From Phycisphaerales bacterium (lineage in GTDB: Bacteria > Planctomycetota > Phycisphaerae > Phycisphaerales > UBA1924), in contig JAJDDN010000007.1 of NCBI GenBank assembly GCA_029260295.1, positions 310,001 through 374,000 on the forward strand: DNA of 64,000 nucleotides. The letters are read 5' to 3'. Below the pieces are notes generated by a model. That model saw nothing but the letters and a program-made list of their open reading frames with translations, did no database searches and had not been told where the DNA came from. A program made the position numbers and the translations under genes. Below, piece after piece: positions 27,878 through 36,031 of this stretch (within the stretch, counting starts at the first letter, position 1; every line of letters starts with the position of its first letter).

Positions 27878-28321
27878 CTAGTCTTCACCAGACGACCCGC
27901 GTCGCTTCTTGATCTCACCGCGTCGTTTCTTCTCACCGATCCGCCGCTCAACAGACCCACGAGTCGGCTTGGTCTTCTTTCGTTTCTTAGGGACCACCAG
28001 CGATTCGTTCACCATCGCCCGCAACTGATCCAAACACCCCTGCCGATTCCGACCCTGGCTCCGCGTCGTATCACACGAAATTAGCAACTCATCATCCCGC
28101 GTAATCGCCCCCCCCGCGATCTTCCGAAATCGCACCGCAGCCATCATCGGCAACCCAAGATCCTCAACCCCAACCCGCAACTGCGCCTTGGTCGCCCGCT
28201 TGTTCACATTCTGCCCTCCAGGACCAGAAGACCGCACAAAAGTGAACACCAAAAGACCCCCATCAATGGTCCGTCCACCACCAATTGACACCGCCGCATT
28301 GTCCGAAAAACCAGATTCCAT
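27878..28321 (-). CDS. arfB: Peptidyl-tRNA hydrolase ArfB (YaeJ-like)
   Basis: ArfB rescues stalled ribosomes by hydrolysing peptidyl-tRNA with a GGQ loop. The motif SSGPGGQNVNKRATKAQLR lies near residue 33. The basic C-terminal tail (KKRKKTKPTRGSVERRIGEKKRRGE), which enters the mRNA channel in the family, is present. At 147 residues the length fits. It is followed by tsaB after six bases. Confidence 0.93.
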   Translation of the reverse strand: MESGFSDNAAVSIGGGRTIDGGLLVFTFVRSSGPGGQNVNKRATKAQLRVGVEDLGLPMMAAVRFRKIAGGAITRDDELLISCDTTRSQGRNRQGCLDQLRAMVNESLVVPKKRKKTKPTRGSVERRIGEKKRRGEIKKRRGSSGED

Positions 28322-28421
28322 ACCCAGCCATAGCAGACCTAGCGACCAATTGCAAGTGCTTGTTTAATTTTGAGTTACGATCAAAAGAAGTCTCCCTACC
28401 CCGTTGACCTGAGCCCCTAAG

Positions 28422-28494
28422 TCTGCGATACTGCCTGTGCAGGTAATTCATTTTACCAGCAAACCCCGGCGTCCCCACCGGGTCTAAACGCAGA
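28422..28494 (+). promoter_or_regulatory. Possible structured leader upstream of the HU gene
   Basis: The outer arms TCTGCG (28422) and CGCAGA (28489) enclose two hairpins, GGTAA-ttcatt-TTACC and CCCGG-cgtcccca-CCGGG, a possible three-way junction. It lies about 125 bases before the HU start. The strand is assumed from HU. No known riboswitch family was recognised. Confidence 0.35.
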
Positions 28495-28618
28495 TGCCCA
28501 AACGCACAGGACATCGGCAACAAATTCGTTTGGGGCATCTTCCCTGGGACCCCCCAGAGACACATCGAGAACGATTCATCCACCGTGTCCATAACACGGA
28601 TAGAAAGATAAAATAACC

Positions 28619-29056
28619 ATGAAAACGATCACCAAGAAAGTCCTTGTAGACCAGATCGCACAGCGCACAGGCCACAAACGGGTCGTCGCCAAGCAAATCG
28701 TCCAGGAGTTTCTTGACATGGTGATCGACGAAATCGCAGAAGGCAACCGCCTCGAGTTCCGCGATTTCGGCGTCTTTGAAGTCAAGCACCGCGCACCACG
28801 CATGGCTCAGAACCCAAAGACCCTCGAACGCGTACCAGTACCAGCAAAAAGAACCGTCAAGTTCAAAGCAGGACGCCGCATGCGTGAATCACTCGAAGCA
28901 CTCCCCGCCACTCCCAACACTACCGCTGCCACAGTAAACAACGCACGAGCCGCCGAAACACAGAGCGAGCCCAAACCACAGGTTCATGTCAACACCGGCA
29001 ACGCCCCAGCAATCATCGGCTCCATCACCCGCGAAGAAGCCGTTGTAAACAGCTAA
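28619..29056 (+). CDS. HU-family DNA-binding protein with C-terminal extension
   Basis: The first 95 residues are a complete HU fold (TKKVLVDQIAQRTGHKRVVAK, then NRLEFRDFGVFEVKHR and the arm motif APRMAQNPKT with VPAKRTVKFKAGRRMRE). HU bends and compacts DNA. A further 50 residues (Thr/Ala/Pro-rich, not Lys-rich) extend the usual 90-residue length to 145. A terminator follows the stop codon. Confidence 0.93.
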   Translation: MKTITKKVLVDQIAQRTGHKRVVAKQIVQEFLDMVIDEIAEGNRLEFRDFGVFEVKHRAPRMAQNPKTLERVPVPAKRTVKFKAGRRMRESLEALPATPNTTAATVNNARAAETQSEPKPQVHVNTGNAPAIIGSITREEAVVNS

Positions 29057-29084
29057 CAGCTAAATAAACCAAACAATCTACAAA

Positions 29085-29112
29085 AAAGACCGAGCCAACC
29101 GGCCCGGTCTTT
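29085..29112 (+). terminator. Intrinsic terminator after the HU gene
   Basis: AAAGACCG and GCC pair with GGC and CGGTCTTT across one mismatch (loop aacc), followed by a T run. It lies 28 bases after the HU stop. Confidence 0.85.
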
Positions 29113-29128
29113 TTTTCTTATCGTGTCT

Positions 29129-29168
29129 GGGTGCCACGGCTTGACCGTCTTCGGCAAGCCGTGTCTTC
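29129..29168 (+). repeat. Family A hairpin repeat, copy 2
   Basis: Identical to copy 1 (20244) over 40 bases: GGGTGC, stem CACGGCTTG/CAAGCCGTG, inner CCG-tctt-CGG, then TCTTC. It ends two bases before the stop codon of the convergent helicase gene. Confidence 0.85.
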
Positions 29169-29170
29169 AA

Positions 29171-30718
29171 TCACCGACCCCGCGTCCGCGTCTTCCCCCG
29201 CATCAGCCGCGGCGGCTTCTTGCTCGGGATAATCCCGCCTGGGAACTTGGCCGCCTTCTCATCGTCACTCAGCTCCGCCTCAGCGGGTGGTGCCTCATCA
29301 GCAAACCGGTTCGTGAACTCCTTCTTAGGACCCTTGACCTCGTAGCTCGGACGCCCGCCCGTAGGCTCGTCCTTCCAGTCATCAGGACGCTCCTGCGCCT
29401 CAAACTCCGGATAGTCCAGATGCTCGATCTGTGAGTTCACAAGAAGCTCAATGTCCGTCAACAACGCCCCCTGCTGAGGCGTCACCAGCGACCACGCATG
29501 GCCCTTGCGACCAGCGCGAGCTGTCCGCCCGATCCGGTGCACATAAATATCCGGATCATCAGGCAGATCAAAGTTCACCACATGGGTAATCCCCTCAACA
29601 TCGATCCCCCGCGATGCCAAATCACTCGCCACAAGCACGGCCAGATCGCCCGACCGGAACTTGGTCATCACCTGGTTCCGCTTCGCCTGCGTCAAATCGC
29701 CGTGGATCGCGTGTGCCGTGATCCCCTTGCGATCAAGGTACCGAACCACAGAATCCACTGTCCGCTTCATGCGACAGAACACCAGCGTCAGAGCAGGCTC
29801 CTCATGGGTCAGCAAATGCGCCAACATCCGCCGCTTATCCCACGCCTCAACCGACACATACCCCTGCTTGACAAGATCAACAGTCAACGCACCAGCCGAG
29901 CATTCGAGCTTGACCGGATCCTGCATGAACTTCCGCGCCAGCTTCTCAATCTCAGGCGTAAAGGTCGCCGAGACAAAGATCGTCTGCCGATCCTTGGGAC
30001 ACTTCCCAAGAATCCGCCGAATGTCATCCCGGAACCCAATATCCAGCATCCGGTCGACTTCATCAAGCACCGCAAACTCAATATGCTGCAATGACAGAAT
30101 CCCACGCTCGATCATGTCCAGAATACGCCCAGGCGTACCAACAATGATCTCAGGGTGCTTCCGAAGCTGCTCGGCCTGCACATTGATCGACTGCCCGCCA
30201 TAAATGGCACACACGCTCAAACCCGTATGCGGGGCGAGTTCCTCGATATCCTGCTTGATCTGCACCGCAAGCTCACGCGTCGGCGCCAGAATAATCGCAC
30301 ACATCGAGTCCCCAGGCTCAATCAACTCAAGCAGCGGAAGCGCGAAACTCGCCGTCTTACCGGTACCGGTCTTCGCCTGACCAAGAATATCAACCTCGGT
30401 CAGCGCCAAAGGCACAAGCTCGGCCTGGATCTTCGTCGGGTGCTTAAACCCAAGATCATCCATCGCCTTGAGGATGTCATCAGACAGCCCAAGATCCGCG
30501 AAGGTCTTGTCCAAGCAGAACGATTCATCCGACCATCCGCCCTCAGGCTCTTTGATCGTCCGCGTCCGCGTCGGCTCTGGTACATCTTTTTCACGAGGTC
30601 CCCGTCCCCCGCCCTTGCCACGGCCCCCGCCGCTGCCTCTGTTTCCGTCTCGGCCCCCGCCGCCCCCACCACTGCGTCGTCGTCCACCACCACCGCCCCC
30701 GCGTTCTCGATCGCCCAT
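29171..30718 (-). CDS. DEAD-box family RNA helicase with Gly/Arg-rich N-terminus
   Basis: All helicase motifs are present: Q motif GFKHPTKIQ, motif I AKTGTGKT, Ia PTRELAVQ, Ib TPGR, II DEVD, III SAT, V ASRGIDV, VI HRIGRTARAGR. Motif II reads DEVD instead of DEAD. With the ATG at 30718 the protein has 515 residues and begins with about 50 residues rich in Gly and Arg, a likely RNA-binding tail; the frame is open to 30829 but lacks family similarity there. Likely roles are RNA unfolding in ribosome assembly or mRNA decay. Confidence 0.92.
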   Translation of the reverse strand: MGDRERGGGGGGRRRSGGGGGGRDGNRGSGGGRGKGGGRGPREKDVPEPTRTRTIKEPEGGWSDESFCLDKTFADLGLSDDILKAMDDLGFKHPTKIQAELVPLALTEVDILGQAKTGTGKTASFALPLLELIEPGDSMCAIILAPTRELAVQIKQDIEELAPHTGLSVCAIYGGQSINVQAEQLRKHPEIIVGTPGRILDMIERGILSLQHIEFAVLDEVDRMLDIGFRDDIRRILGKCPKDRQTIFVSATFTPEIEKLARKFMQDPVKLECSAGALTVDLVKQGYVSVEAWDKRRMLAHLLTHEEPALTLVFCRMKRTVDSVVRYLDRKGITAHAIHGDLTQAKRNQVMTKFRSGDLAVLVASDLASRGIDVEGITHVVNFDLPDDPDIYVHRIGRTARAGRKGHAWSLVTPQQGALLTDIELLVNSQIEHLDYPEFEAQERPDDWKDEPTGGRPSYEVKGPKKEFTNRFADEAPPAEAELSDDEKAAKFPGGIIPSKKPPRLMRGKTRTRGR

Positions 30719-30863
30719 AAGAATCATCCATTCTGCCCCATCAAGGGCCTTTGCCGAACCGAGCAGCTCAAAAACCACCCTCGGCACCTTCAACCACCCC
30801 AGCACATCGCCAAGGCACGCAAAGATCATAGGCCACTGAAATTACAGTGCTTTAAAGACTAAA

Positions 30864-30903
30864 GGGTGCCCCGACTCGCCGTCTTCGGCGCAGTCGGGTC
30901 TTC
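30864..30903 (+). repeat. Family A hairpin repeat, copy 3
   Basis: Same 40-base frame as copies 1 and 2, but the stem is CCCGACT/AGTCGGG with inner CGCCG-tctt-CGGCG and one bulged C. The GGGTGC lead and TCTTC tail are conserved. It lies between the helicase gene and the small membrane protein gene. Confidence 0.85.
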
Positions 30904-30930
30904 GTAAGTCATCAACCGATAGAATCAACC

Positions 30931-31425
30931 ATGTCAATCCTCACAATCACCACCATACTCCTAATTGTCACGCTCACTGTCTTGCAGATTATGACATTTC
31001 GATTACAACTCTGGTATCGGATTTTACTTCAAGCACTTGTGCTGACACTATGTGCGTATATAGCAAACTCTATTTTGCTTGCCAATTATGCAAACCGAGT
31101 AGCCAATGAACATGCCGAACAGATCTATGCGCTACCGAATGACTATTTATCCGACAACTACTTCAAGGCAACTGTTGAATCAGCTAAGTTTGTGCGAAAA
31201 GACACCTTTGTCATCTCGCTTCGGTTCGATCCACATGAAATACCAAGCTATAGCGATCCAGCTCCCACAGTCCAAGGCGTACGCTTTGAACTCCTATCAC
31301 CAAATGATGTCGGCATGATGTCAAGAGCACCAAGGTATATTCTGGGATCGCTAATTTGGATCCCCTCGTTGTTCTTCGGTTGGATGTTCCATACTTTGCT
31401 GGCTCGACGAAATCCAGTAAACTGA
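30931..31425 (+). CDS. Small membrane protein of unknown function, AT-rich
   Basis: The 164-residue product has two N-terminal hydrophobic helices (ILTITTILLIVTLTVLQIM and ILLQALVLTLCAYIANSILLA), a soluble domain of about 75 residues, and a C-terminal helix (YILGSLIWIPSLFFGWMF). I recognise no family. Base composition is visibly more AT-rich than the genes on either side, which may mean recent acquisition. Its stop is five bases from the convergent glycosyltransferase stop. Confidence 0.65.
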   Translation: MSILTITTILLIVTLTVLQIMTFRLQLWYRILLQALVLTLCAYIANSILLANYANRVANEHAEQIYALPNDYLSDNYFKATVESAKFVRKDTFVISLRFDPHEIPSYSDPAPTVQGVRFELLSPNDVGMMSRAPRYILGSLIWIPSLFFGWMFHTLLARRNPVN

Positions 31426-31430
31426 TTGAG

Positions 31431-32246
31431 CTATCGACCCCGCCCCAGCTCATACAGCATCACATGCTTCATCAACGCCCCCGCCGCGCTCGTAGACGCC
31501 GCCAGCCATCCCGCATACCCATCCCGCCAGCAGCCCTTGACCACCACCTGCTTCAAAAACGCCCCGATCGGCGAAGTCACAATCTTCCAAACACTCCCCC
31601 GTTTGCCAATCGCGTAGAGCGACTCGGCACTCGTCTTGGACAACCGCAACTGATTCCCCAAATGCTCACCAAAGGTCTCAAACGAATCATGCACCAGCAC
31701 CCCATCAAGCGATGCCACGCTGATCCCATCTTCAACCTCTAAATAATCATGCGGATCAATCCCCGCAAACCGCGCCCGCCCATCGCGCACAAGCTCCATC
31801 TTCACCATCCGCAGCCGCCACTCGGGCTGCCACGAGTGCCTCAAGAGCTTCCCCTTGTACTCCACCACCCGCCGAACCTTCGCCGCATCGACATCTTCCC
31901 CAACCTCTTCTGTAAGCAGTCGCCGAACAGACTCCGCCATCTCGCCGCTCACAGGCTCATCCGAATCCAACCACAACGCATACTTCCGATTACAAGAATC
32001 AAGCCCCATCCCCTTGGTCGCCACAAACCCCCGCCAGTGCGTCTGCACCAGAACAACCTCGCACCACTCCCTACACGCCTCAACCAACTCCAGAGTCCCA
32101 TCAGTAGACCCAGAATCAATCACAACGAGCTGCGAACACAACCCCCGCACCGATTCCAGCACCCGCCCGATCGTCCGCGCGTTATTCCGACACGGAATCA
32201 TCACCGACAAATCTAAAGTTCCGGGTTGGCTTGCGCGATCACTCAT
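31431..32246 (-). CDS. Family 2 glycosyltransferase (WaaE/KdtX-like)
   Basis: The GT-A fold begins with LSVMIPCRNNARTIGRVLESV; the metal-binding DxD equivalent is LWLDSDEP. The pattern LVVIDSGSTDGTLELV and later EWRLRMVK resemble lipopolysaccharide core beta-1,4-glucosyltransferases of the WaaE type. Length 271 fits. It starts 31 bases from the divergently read methyltransferase gene. Acceptor and sugar are not known. Confidence 0.85.
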   Translation of the reverse strand: MSDRASQPGTLDLSVMIPCRNNARTIGRVLESVRGLCSQLVVIDSGSTDGTLELVEACREWCEVVLVQTHWRGFVATKGMGLDSCNRKYALWLDSDEPVSGEMAESVRRLLTEEVGEDVDAAKVRRVVEYKGKLLRHSWQPEWRLRMVKMELVRDGRARFAGIDPHDYLEVEDGISVASLDGVLVHDSFETFGEHLGNQLRLSKTSAESLYAIGKRGSVWKIVTSPIGAFLKQVVVKGCWRDGYAGWLAASTSAAGALMKHVMLYELGRGR

Positions 32247-32277
32247 GATCCACTAGACTAGCACCAACAACACCACC

Positions 32278-33240
32278 ATGCCCAAACCCACCCCCCCAAT
32301 CAAACCATCCCACTCCCAAACCCTCCCCAACGGCTCCACCGCCAAAGTCTGGATAGGCGACTGCCGGACCCAACTCCCCAAAATCCCAGAGGTCCAATCA
32401 AACTCCGTAGACCTCGTCTTCGCAGACCCCCCCTTCAACTGGAACCGAGACTACAACAAGCACGAAACCCCAAACACCAAATCAAACAAGGTCTGGGACG
32501 ACAGCGCCATGACCGCAGATGAATACAAATCCTTCACCTACGACTGGCTCGACCTCTGCATCGAGTCCCTCAAACCCTCCGGCGCCATCTGGGTCAACAT
32601 CCCCGACGACTGGGCCGCCGAGATCGTCGTCCACCTCAAGACCCGCAAACTCACCATGATCAACTGGTGCATCTGGCACTACCGTTTCGGACAAAACACC
32701 AAATCCCGCTTCATCAACTCAAAGGTCCACGCCCTCTACTTCGCCAAAGACCCAAACAACCGCACCTGGAACCCGGACCCGATCCTCGAAGAATCAGACC
32801 GCCGCGCCGTCTATTCAGATTCCCGCACCGAAAATAAACGCGACGGCATGCCCGCCGGGCTCCGACTCCCCATGGATGTCTGGTACGGAAAGCACCTCGG
32901 ACGCATCCAAGGCAACAACAAAGAACGCCGCCCACAACACGACAACCAACTCCCAGAAACCTACCTCCACCGCGTCATCGCTTCGACCTCCAACGAGGGC
33001 GACACCATCCTCGATCCCTTCCTGGGCTCTGGAACAACAGCCGTTGTTGCCACCGCCATGAACCGCAACTTCATCGGCACCGAATACTCCAAAGACAACG
33101 CCAAAGCCGCCATGCAGCGCATCAAACTCGGACCCATCCGCGACCTCGATGCCGCCCGAGGCACCTCCACCGCCATCTCCACCCGCCCCCGAAGTCGCCG
33201 TAAACCCCCTATTTCAACGCCCGAAAACCAACCAACCTGA
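32278..33240 (+). CDS. Solitary DNA methyltransferase (N4-cytosine/N6-adenine type)
   Basis: The catalytic motif DPPF is at residues 50-53 and the AdoMet-binding FLGSG at 248-252, so the order is motif IV then motif I, as in beta-class methyltransferases. The 320-residue length fits. No restriction endonuclease gene is adjacent, so it looks like an orphan, regulatory-type enzyme. The C-terminus is basic and Pro-rich. Target sequence is unknown. Confidence 0.9.
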   Translation: MPKPTPPIKPSHSQTLPNGSTAKVWIGDCRTQLPKIPEVQSNSVDLVFADPPFNWNRDYNKHETPNTKSNKVWDDSAMTADEYKSFTYDWLDLCIESLKPSGAIWVNIPDDWAAEIVVHLKTRKLTMINWCIWHYRFGQNTKSRFINSKVHALYFAKDPNNRTWNPDPILEESDRRAVYSDSRTENKRDGMPAGLRLPMDVWYGKHLGRIQGNNKERRPQHDNQLPETYLHRVIASTSNEGDTILDPFLGSGTTAVVATAMNRNFIGTEYSKDNAKAAMQRIKLGPIRDLDAARGTSTAISTRPRSRRKPPISTPENQPT

Positions 33241-33312
33241 CCCCCCAACGAAATCCCCCCAATCTATCCACATTTCCCTTGATTTCAGCCATTTACGCGC
33301 CACTCTATAGGC

Positions 33313-35133
33313 ATGACAAACCCCCCTACGACCACCCAGAGCCGCTCCGGGTTCCATTGCTACTCTGTATCCCTCGCTCTCCTTGCGATCGCCTCGGCCA
33401 CGCTGACCGCGCACGCCGCCCCTCCAAAGTTCATCCTCGCGACCTCACAGGTCGGCATCTCCGCAGAGTCCGTCACCGCCGAGGGCTACCCCGGACAGAT
33501 GCACCGCATGGCCGGGGGCATCTGCGTCGCCGACTTCAACAACGACACCTACCCAGACATCTTCATCCCCTCACTCGGGATCGCCGCAAACAAACTCTAC
33601 ATCAACAACCAAGACGGCACCTTCACCGACCAAGCCGCTCAGTGGGGCATCGACGAGCACCTCCTCTCCATGGGCGCAACCGCCGCCGACATCAACAACG
33701 ATGGCTACCCAGAAATTTTCCTCGTCTCCCTCGGCACCCCAGGTTTCGGGAACGCCCAGCCCGGACAGTGCAAACTCTACCTCAACTCAGGACCAGACAA
33801 AGCCGGCCACTTCTCCTTCACCGACATCGCCAAAGAAGCCGGTGTCAACAGAATCTTCGACATGCCCGGAGGAATGACCCCCGCCTTCGGAGACATCGAC
33901 CTCGACGGCGACCTCGACCTCTTCGTCGCCACATGGATGTTCCACGACTCAGGCAACCGCCTCTTCGAAAACCAGTTCATGCAGACCGGCACCAACTCCT
34001 TCGTTGACATCACCACCGAATCCTTGTCAGCCCCGGACCGACAAGAAATCATCCGAGGATTCACACCCCACATCGTCGATGTCACCGGCGACCGCTATCC
34101 AGAAATCCTCCTCACCGCAGACTTCACCACCTCAGAACTCTTCGTCAACAACGGCGTTAACAAAGACGGCCGCGCCACCTTCCGCACCACTACAAACAAA
34201 TCAAACATCAACGCAGACTTCAACGGCATGGGCGCCGCCGTCGCAGACTTCAACCAAGACGGGCTCCTCGACTGGTTCCAAACCAACATCTATGTCGCCA
34301 ATGAGTCACGCGGAAACACCCTCTACATGTGCGAGTCCATCGACGCACTCGGCGATCCCATCTACAACGACCAAGCCGCCACCAGAGCCGTCCAAGACAA
34401 CGGCTGGGGCTGGGGCGTCGTCGCCGGCGATTTCGACAACGACCAAGATCCAGACCTCATCGCCACCAACGGCTGGCCCGGATGGCCAAACGCCACCACC
34501 CGCTTCTGGGACAACGACGGAACCGGACACTTCTCAGACCAACCCATCTCCGCCGGGCTCCTCTTCAACATCAACGGCCGCGGACTCATCACCCTCGACC
34601 ACGACAAAGACGGCGATCTCGACCTCATCTTCATCGACAACCAAGGCCCCCTCCGCTTCTACCGCAACGACCTGGCCATCGAAGACGGCTTCACAAACTA
34701 TCTCAGAGTTCGGCTCGACACCTCAACGCACCCATGCCTCGCACCCAACGGCTACGGCACCAAAATCTACGCCACCATCAACGGCCAAACACAGCTCCAC
34801 GCCGTACACAACAACGCCTCCTACCTCTCACAGTCCCAGATCATCACACACATCGGCATGGCCACCGACACCACCATCGACGAGCTCCGAATCGAGTGGG
34901 CCGACGGCAACACCACCACACTCAATAACATCCCCGCAAACCAAGAGATCACCGTCCAAGCTTTCCACCCCATGGACTTCAACCACGACTCGCAGTTCGA
35001 CTACTTCGACATCAACACCTTCCTGAACGCTCTGCGTGCCAACCAACCCATCGCCGACCTCAACAACGACGGCACCTTCTCAGATGCCGACATCTTCGAG
35101 TTCATTGCGCAGTTCAACACCGCCTGCAACTAA
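33313..35133 (+). CDS. Secreted FG-GAP/VCBS repeat protein with UnbV domain and dockerin-like end
   Basis: The 606-residue product has a signal peptide ending AHAA. It carries a series of FG-GAP/VCBS beta-propeller repeats (ADFNNDTYPDIF, ADINNDGYPEIF, GDIDLDGDLDLFV, ADFNQDGLLDWF, GDFDNDQDPDLI, LDHDKDGDLDLIF), followed by an ASPIC/UnbV domain (NGYGTKIYATI, ELRIEWADG) and two dockerin-like loops (DFNHDSQFDYFD, DLNNDGTFSDAD). The Asp-rich loops probably bind calcium. It ends FNTACN rather than GCP. Likely extracellular; ligand unknown. Confidence 0.9.
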   Translation: MTNPPTTTQSRSGFHCYSVSLALLAIASATLTAHAAPPKFILATSQVGISAESVTAEGYPGQMHRMAGGICVADFNNDTYPDIFIPSLGIAANKLYINNQDGTFTDQAAQWGIDEHLLSMGATAADINNDGYPEIFLVSLGTPGFGNAQPGQCKLYLNSGPDKAGHFSFTDIAKEAGVNRIFDMPGGMTPAFGDIDLDGDLDLFVATWMFHDSGNRLFENQFMQTGTNSFVDITTESLSAPDRQEIIRGFTPHIVDVTGDRYPEILLTADFTTSELFVNNGVNKDGRATFRTTTNKSNINADFNGMGAAVADFNQDGLLDWFQTNIYVANESRGNTLYMCESIDALGDPIYNDQAATRAVQDNGWGWGVVAGDFDNDQDPDLIATNGWPGWPNATTRFWDNDGTGHFSDQPISAGLLFNINGRGLITLDHDKDGDLDLIFIDNQGPLRFYRNDLAIEDGFTNYLRVRLDTSTHPCLAPNGYGTKIYATINGQTQLHAVHNNASYLSQSQIITHIGMATDTTIDELRIEWADGNTTTLNNIPANQEITVQAFHPMDFNHDSQFDYFDINTFLNALRANQPIADLNNDGTFSDADIFEFIAQFNTACN

Positions 35134-35154
35134 TCCCAACCCCTATTATTCCGA

Positions 35155-35439
35155 GTGACCCACATCCTCCTCCCCATCAAAGCAGTCCCCGGCGCCTCCT
35201 CCAGCAAAGTCGCCGGCATGCTCGGTGATCGCCTCAAAGTCCGCATCGCCGCCGCCCCAGAACACGGCAAAGCCAACAAAGCAATCTGCGCCCTCATCGC
35301 CAAATCCCTTAATATCAAACCCGCCATGATCGAGGTCGCCTCGGGACACACCAACCCCGAAAAAATCCTCCGCATCACCGATTCCACCTTCCCCACAACC
35401 CAGCACGCCCTCGATCACCTCACTGCAAAAACCTCCTAG
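35155..35439 (+). CDS. YggU-family (DUF167) protein
   Basis: This 94-residue protein shows the DUF167 pattern: VPGASSSKVAGMLGDRLKVRIAAAPEHGKANKA, then LIAKSLNIKPAMIEVASGHTNPEKILRI. The function of the family is not established. The start is a GTG 21 bases after the stop of the upstream secreted protein gene. A family B repeat begins 14 bases after its stop. Confidence 0.9.
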   Translation: MTHILLPIKAVPGASSSKVAGMLGDRLKVRIAAAPEHGKANKAICALIAKSLNIKPAMIEVASGHTNPEKILRITDSTFPTTQHALDHLTAKTS

Positions 35440-35453
35440 ATCTACTCTTCCCG

Positions 35454-35508
35454 CCTCCCCCACCCCAGTGGGGGAGGTGTCCGCGCTTCGCGGACGGAGG
35501 GGGTCTTC
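35454..35508 (+). repeat. Family B double-hairpin repeat, copy 1
   Basis: Hairpin 1 pairs CCTCCCCCAC with GTGGGGGAGG (loop ccca). Hairpin 2 pairs GTCCGCG with CGCGGAC (loop ctt). Then come GGAGGGGGTCTTC. Copy 2 at 50220 keeps the frame but has different, still paired, stem bases. Confidence 0.85.
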
Positions 35509-35596
35509 CTTATCTTCATTTGTTGCTTTGTTAATTTGTTGTTCTGCTGCTTTATCTCCCCCCTACAATCCGTGCCAACCCAGGCAGGATCCCCAA

Positions 35597-36031
35597 GTGA
35601 CCACACCCCCAAAGCCCGACATCACCCAATCCTCGCGCTTCGCCAAAACCCGCGACGCGCACCGCGACGAAACCGCCGAGGACTATGTCGAAGCAATCGC
35701 CCAGCTCATCGAGCACCAAGGCACCGCCCGAGTCGGAGCCCTCGCCCAGTGCATGGGCGTCTCCCATGTCACCGTCACCCGAATCATCGACCGCCTCTCG
35801 CGAGAGGGCCTCGTCACCAAAGACCCCCGCAAGCCCATCCACCTCACAGGTTCAGGTAAGGCGATGGCCCAACAATCCCAAGCCCGCCACGAGATCATCC
35901 TCGCCTTCCTCCTCGCCCTAGGAATCGACGAATCCCAAGCACAGATCGACGCCGAAGGCATCGAGCACCACACCTCACAACAAACCCTCCAAGCGCTTCA
36001 AAAGCTCACCAATACACTCAACACCCAGTGA
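35597..36031 (+). CDS. mntR: MntR-type manganese-responsive regulator (DtxR family)
   Basis: Residues 20-80 form a winged HTH: EDYVEAIAQLIEHQGTARVG, then MGVSHVTVTRIIDRLSREGLVTKDP. The dimerisation/metal region holds HEIILAFLLALGI, then the acidic/His segment DAEGIEHHTS, as in E. coli MntR. These proteins repress Mn import genes when Mn(II) is bound. The GTG at 35597 gives 144 residues; the frame is open further upstream but overlaps the family B repeat. Its stop overlaps the ubiA-like start (GTGA). No manganese transporter gene is in view. Confidence 0.85.
   Translation: MTTPPKPDITQSSRFAKTRDAHRDETAEDYVEAIAQLIEHQGTARVGALAQCMGVSHVTVTRIIDRLSREGLVTKDPRKPIHLTGSGKAMAQQSQARHEIILAFLLALGIDESQAQIDAEGIEHHTSQQTLQALQKLTNTLNTQ

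Noticed and set aside
32278..33240. Restriction-modification system
   Set aside because: Only the methyltransferase is present; neighbours are a glycosyltransferase and a secreted protein.
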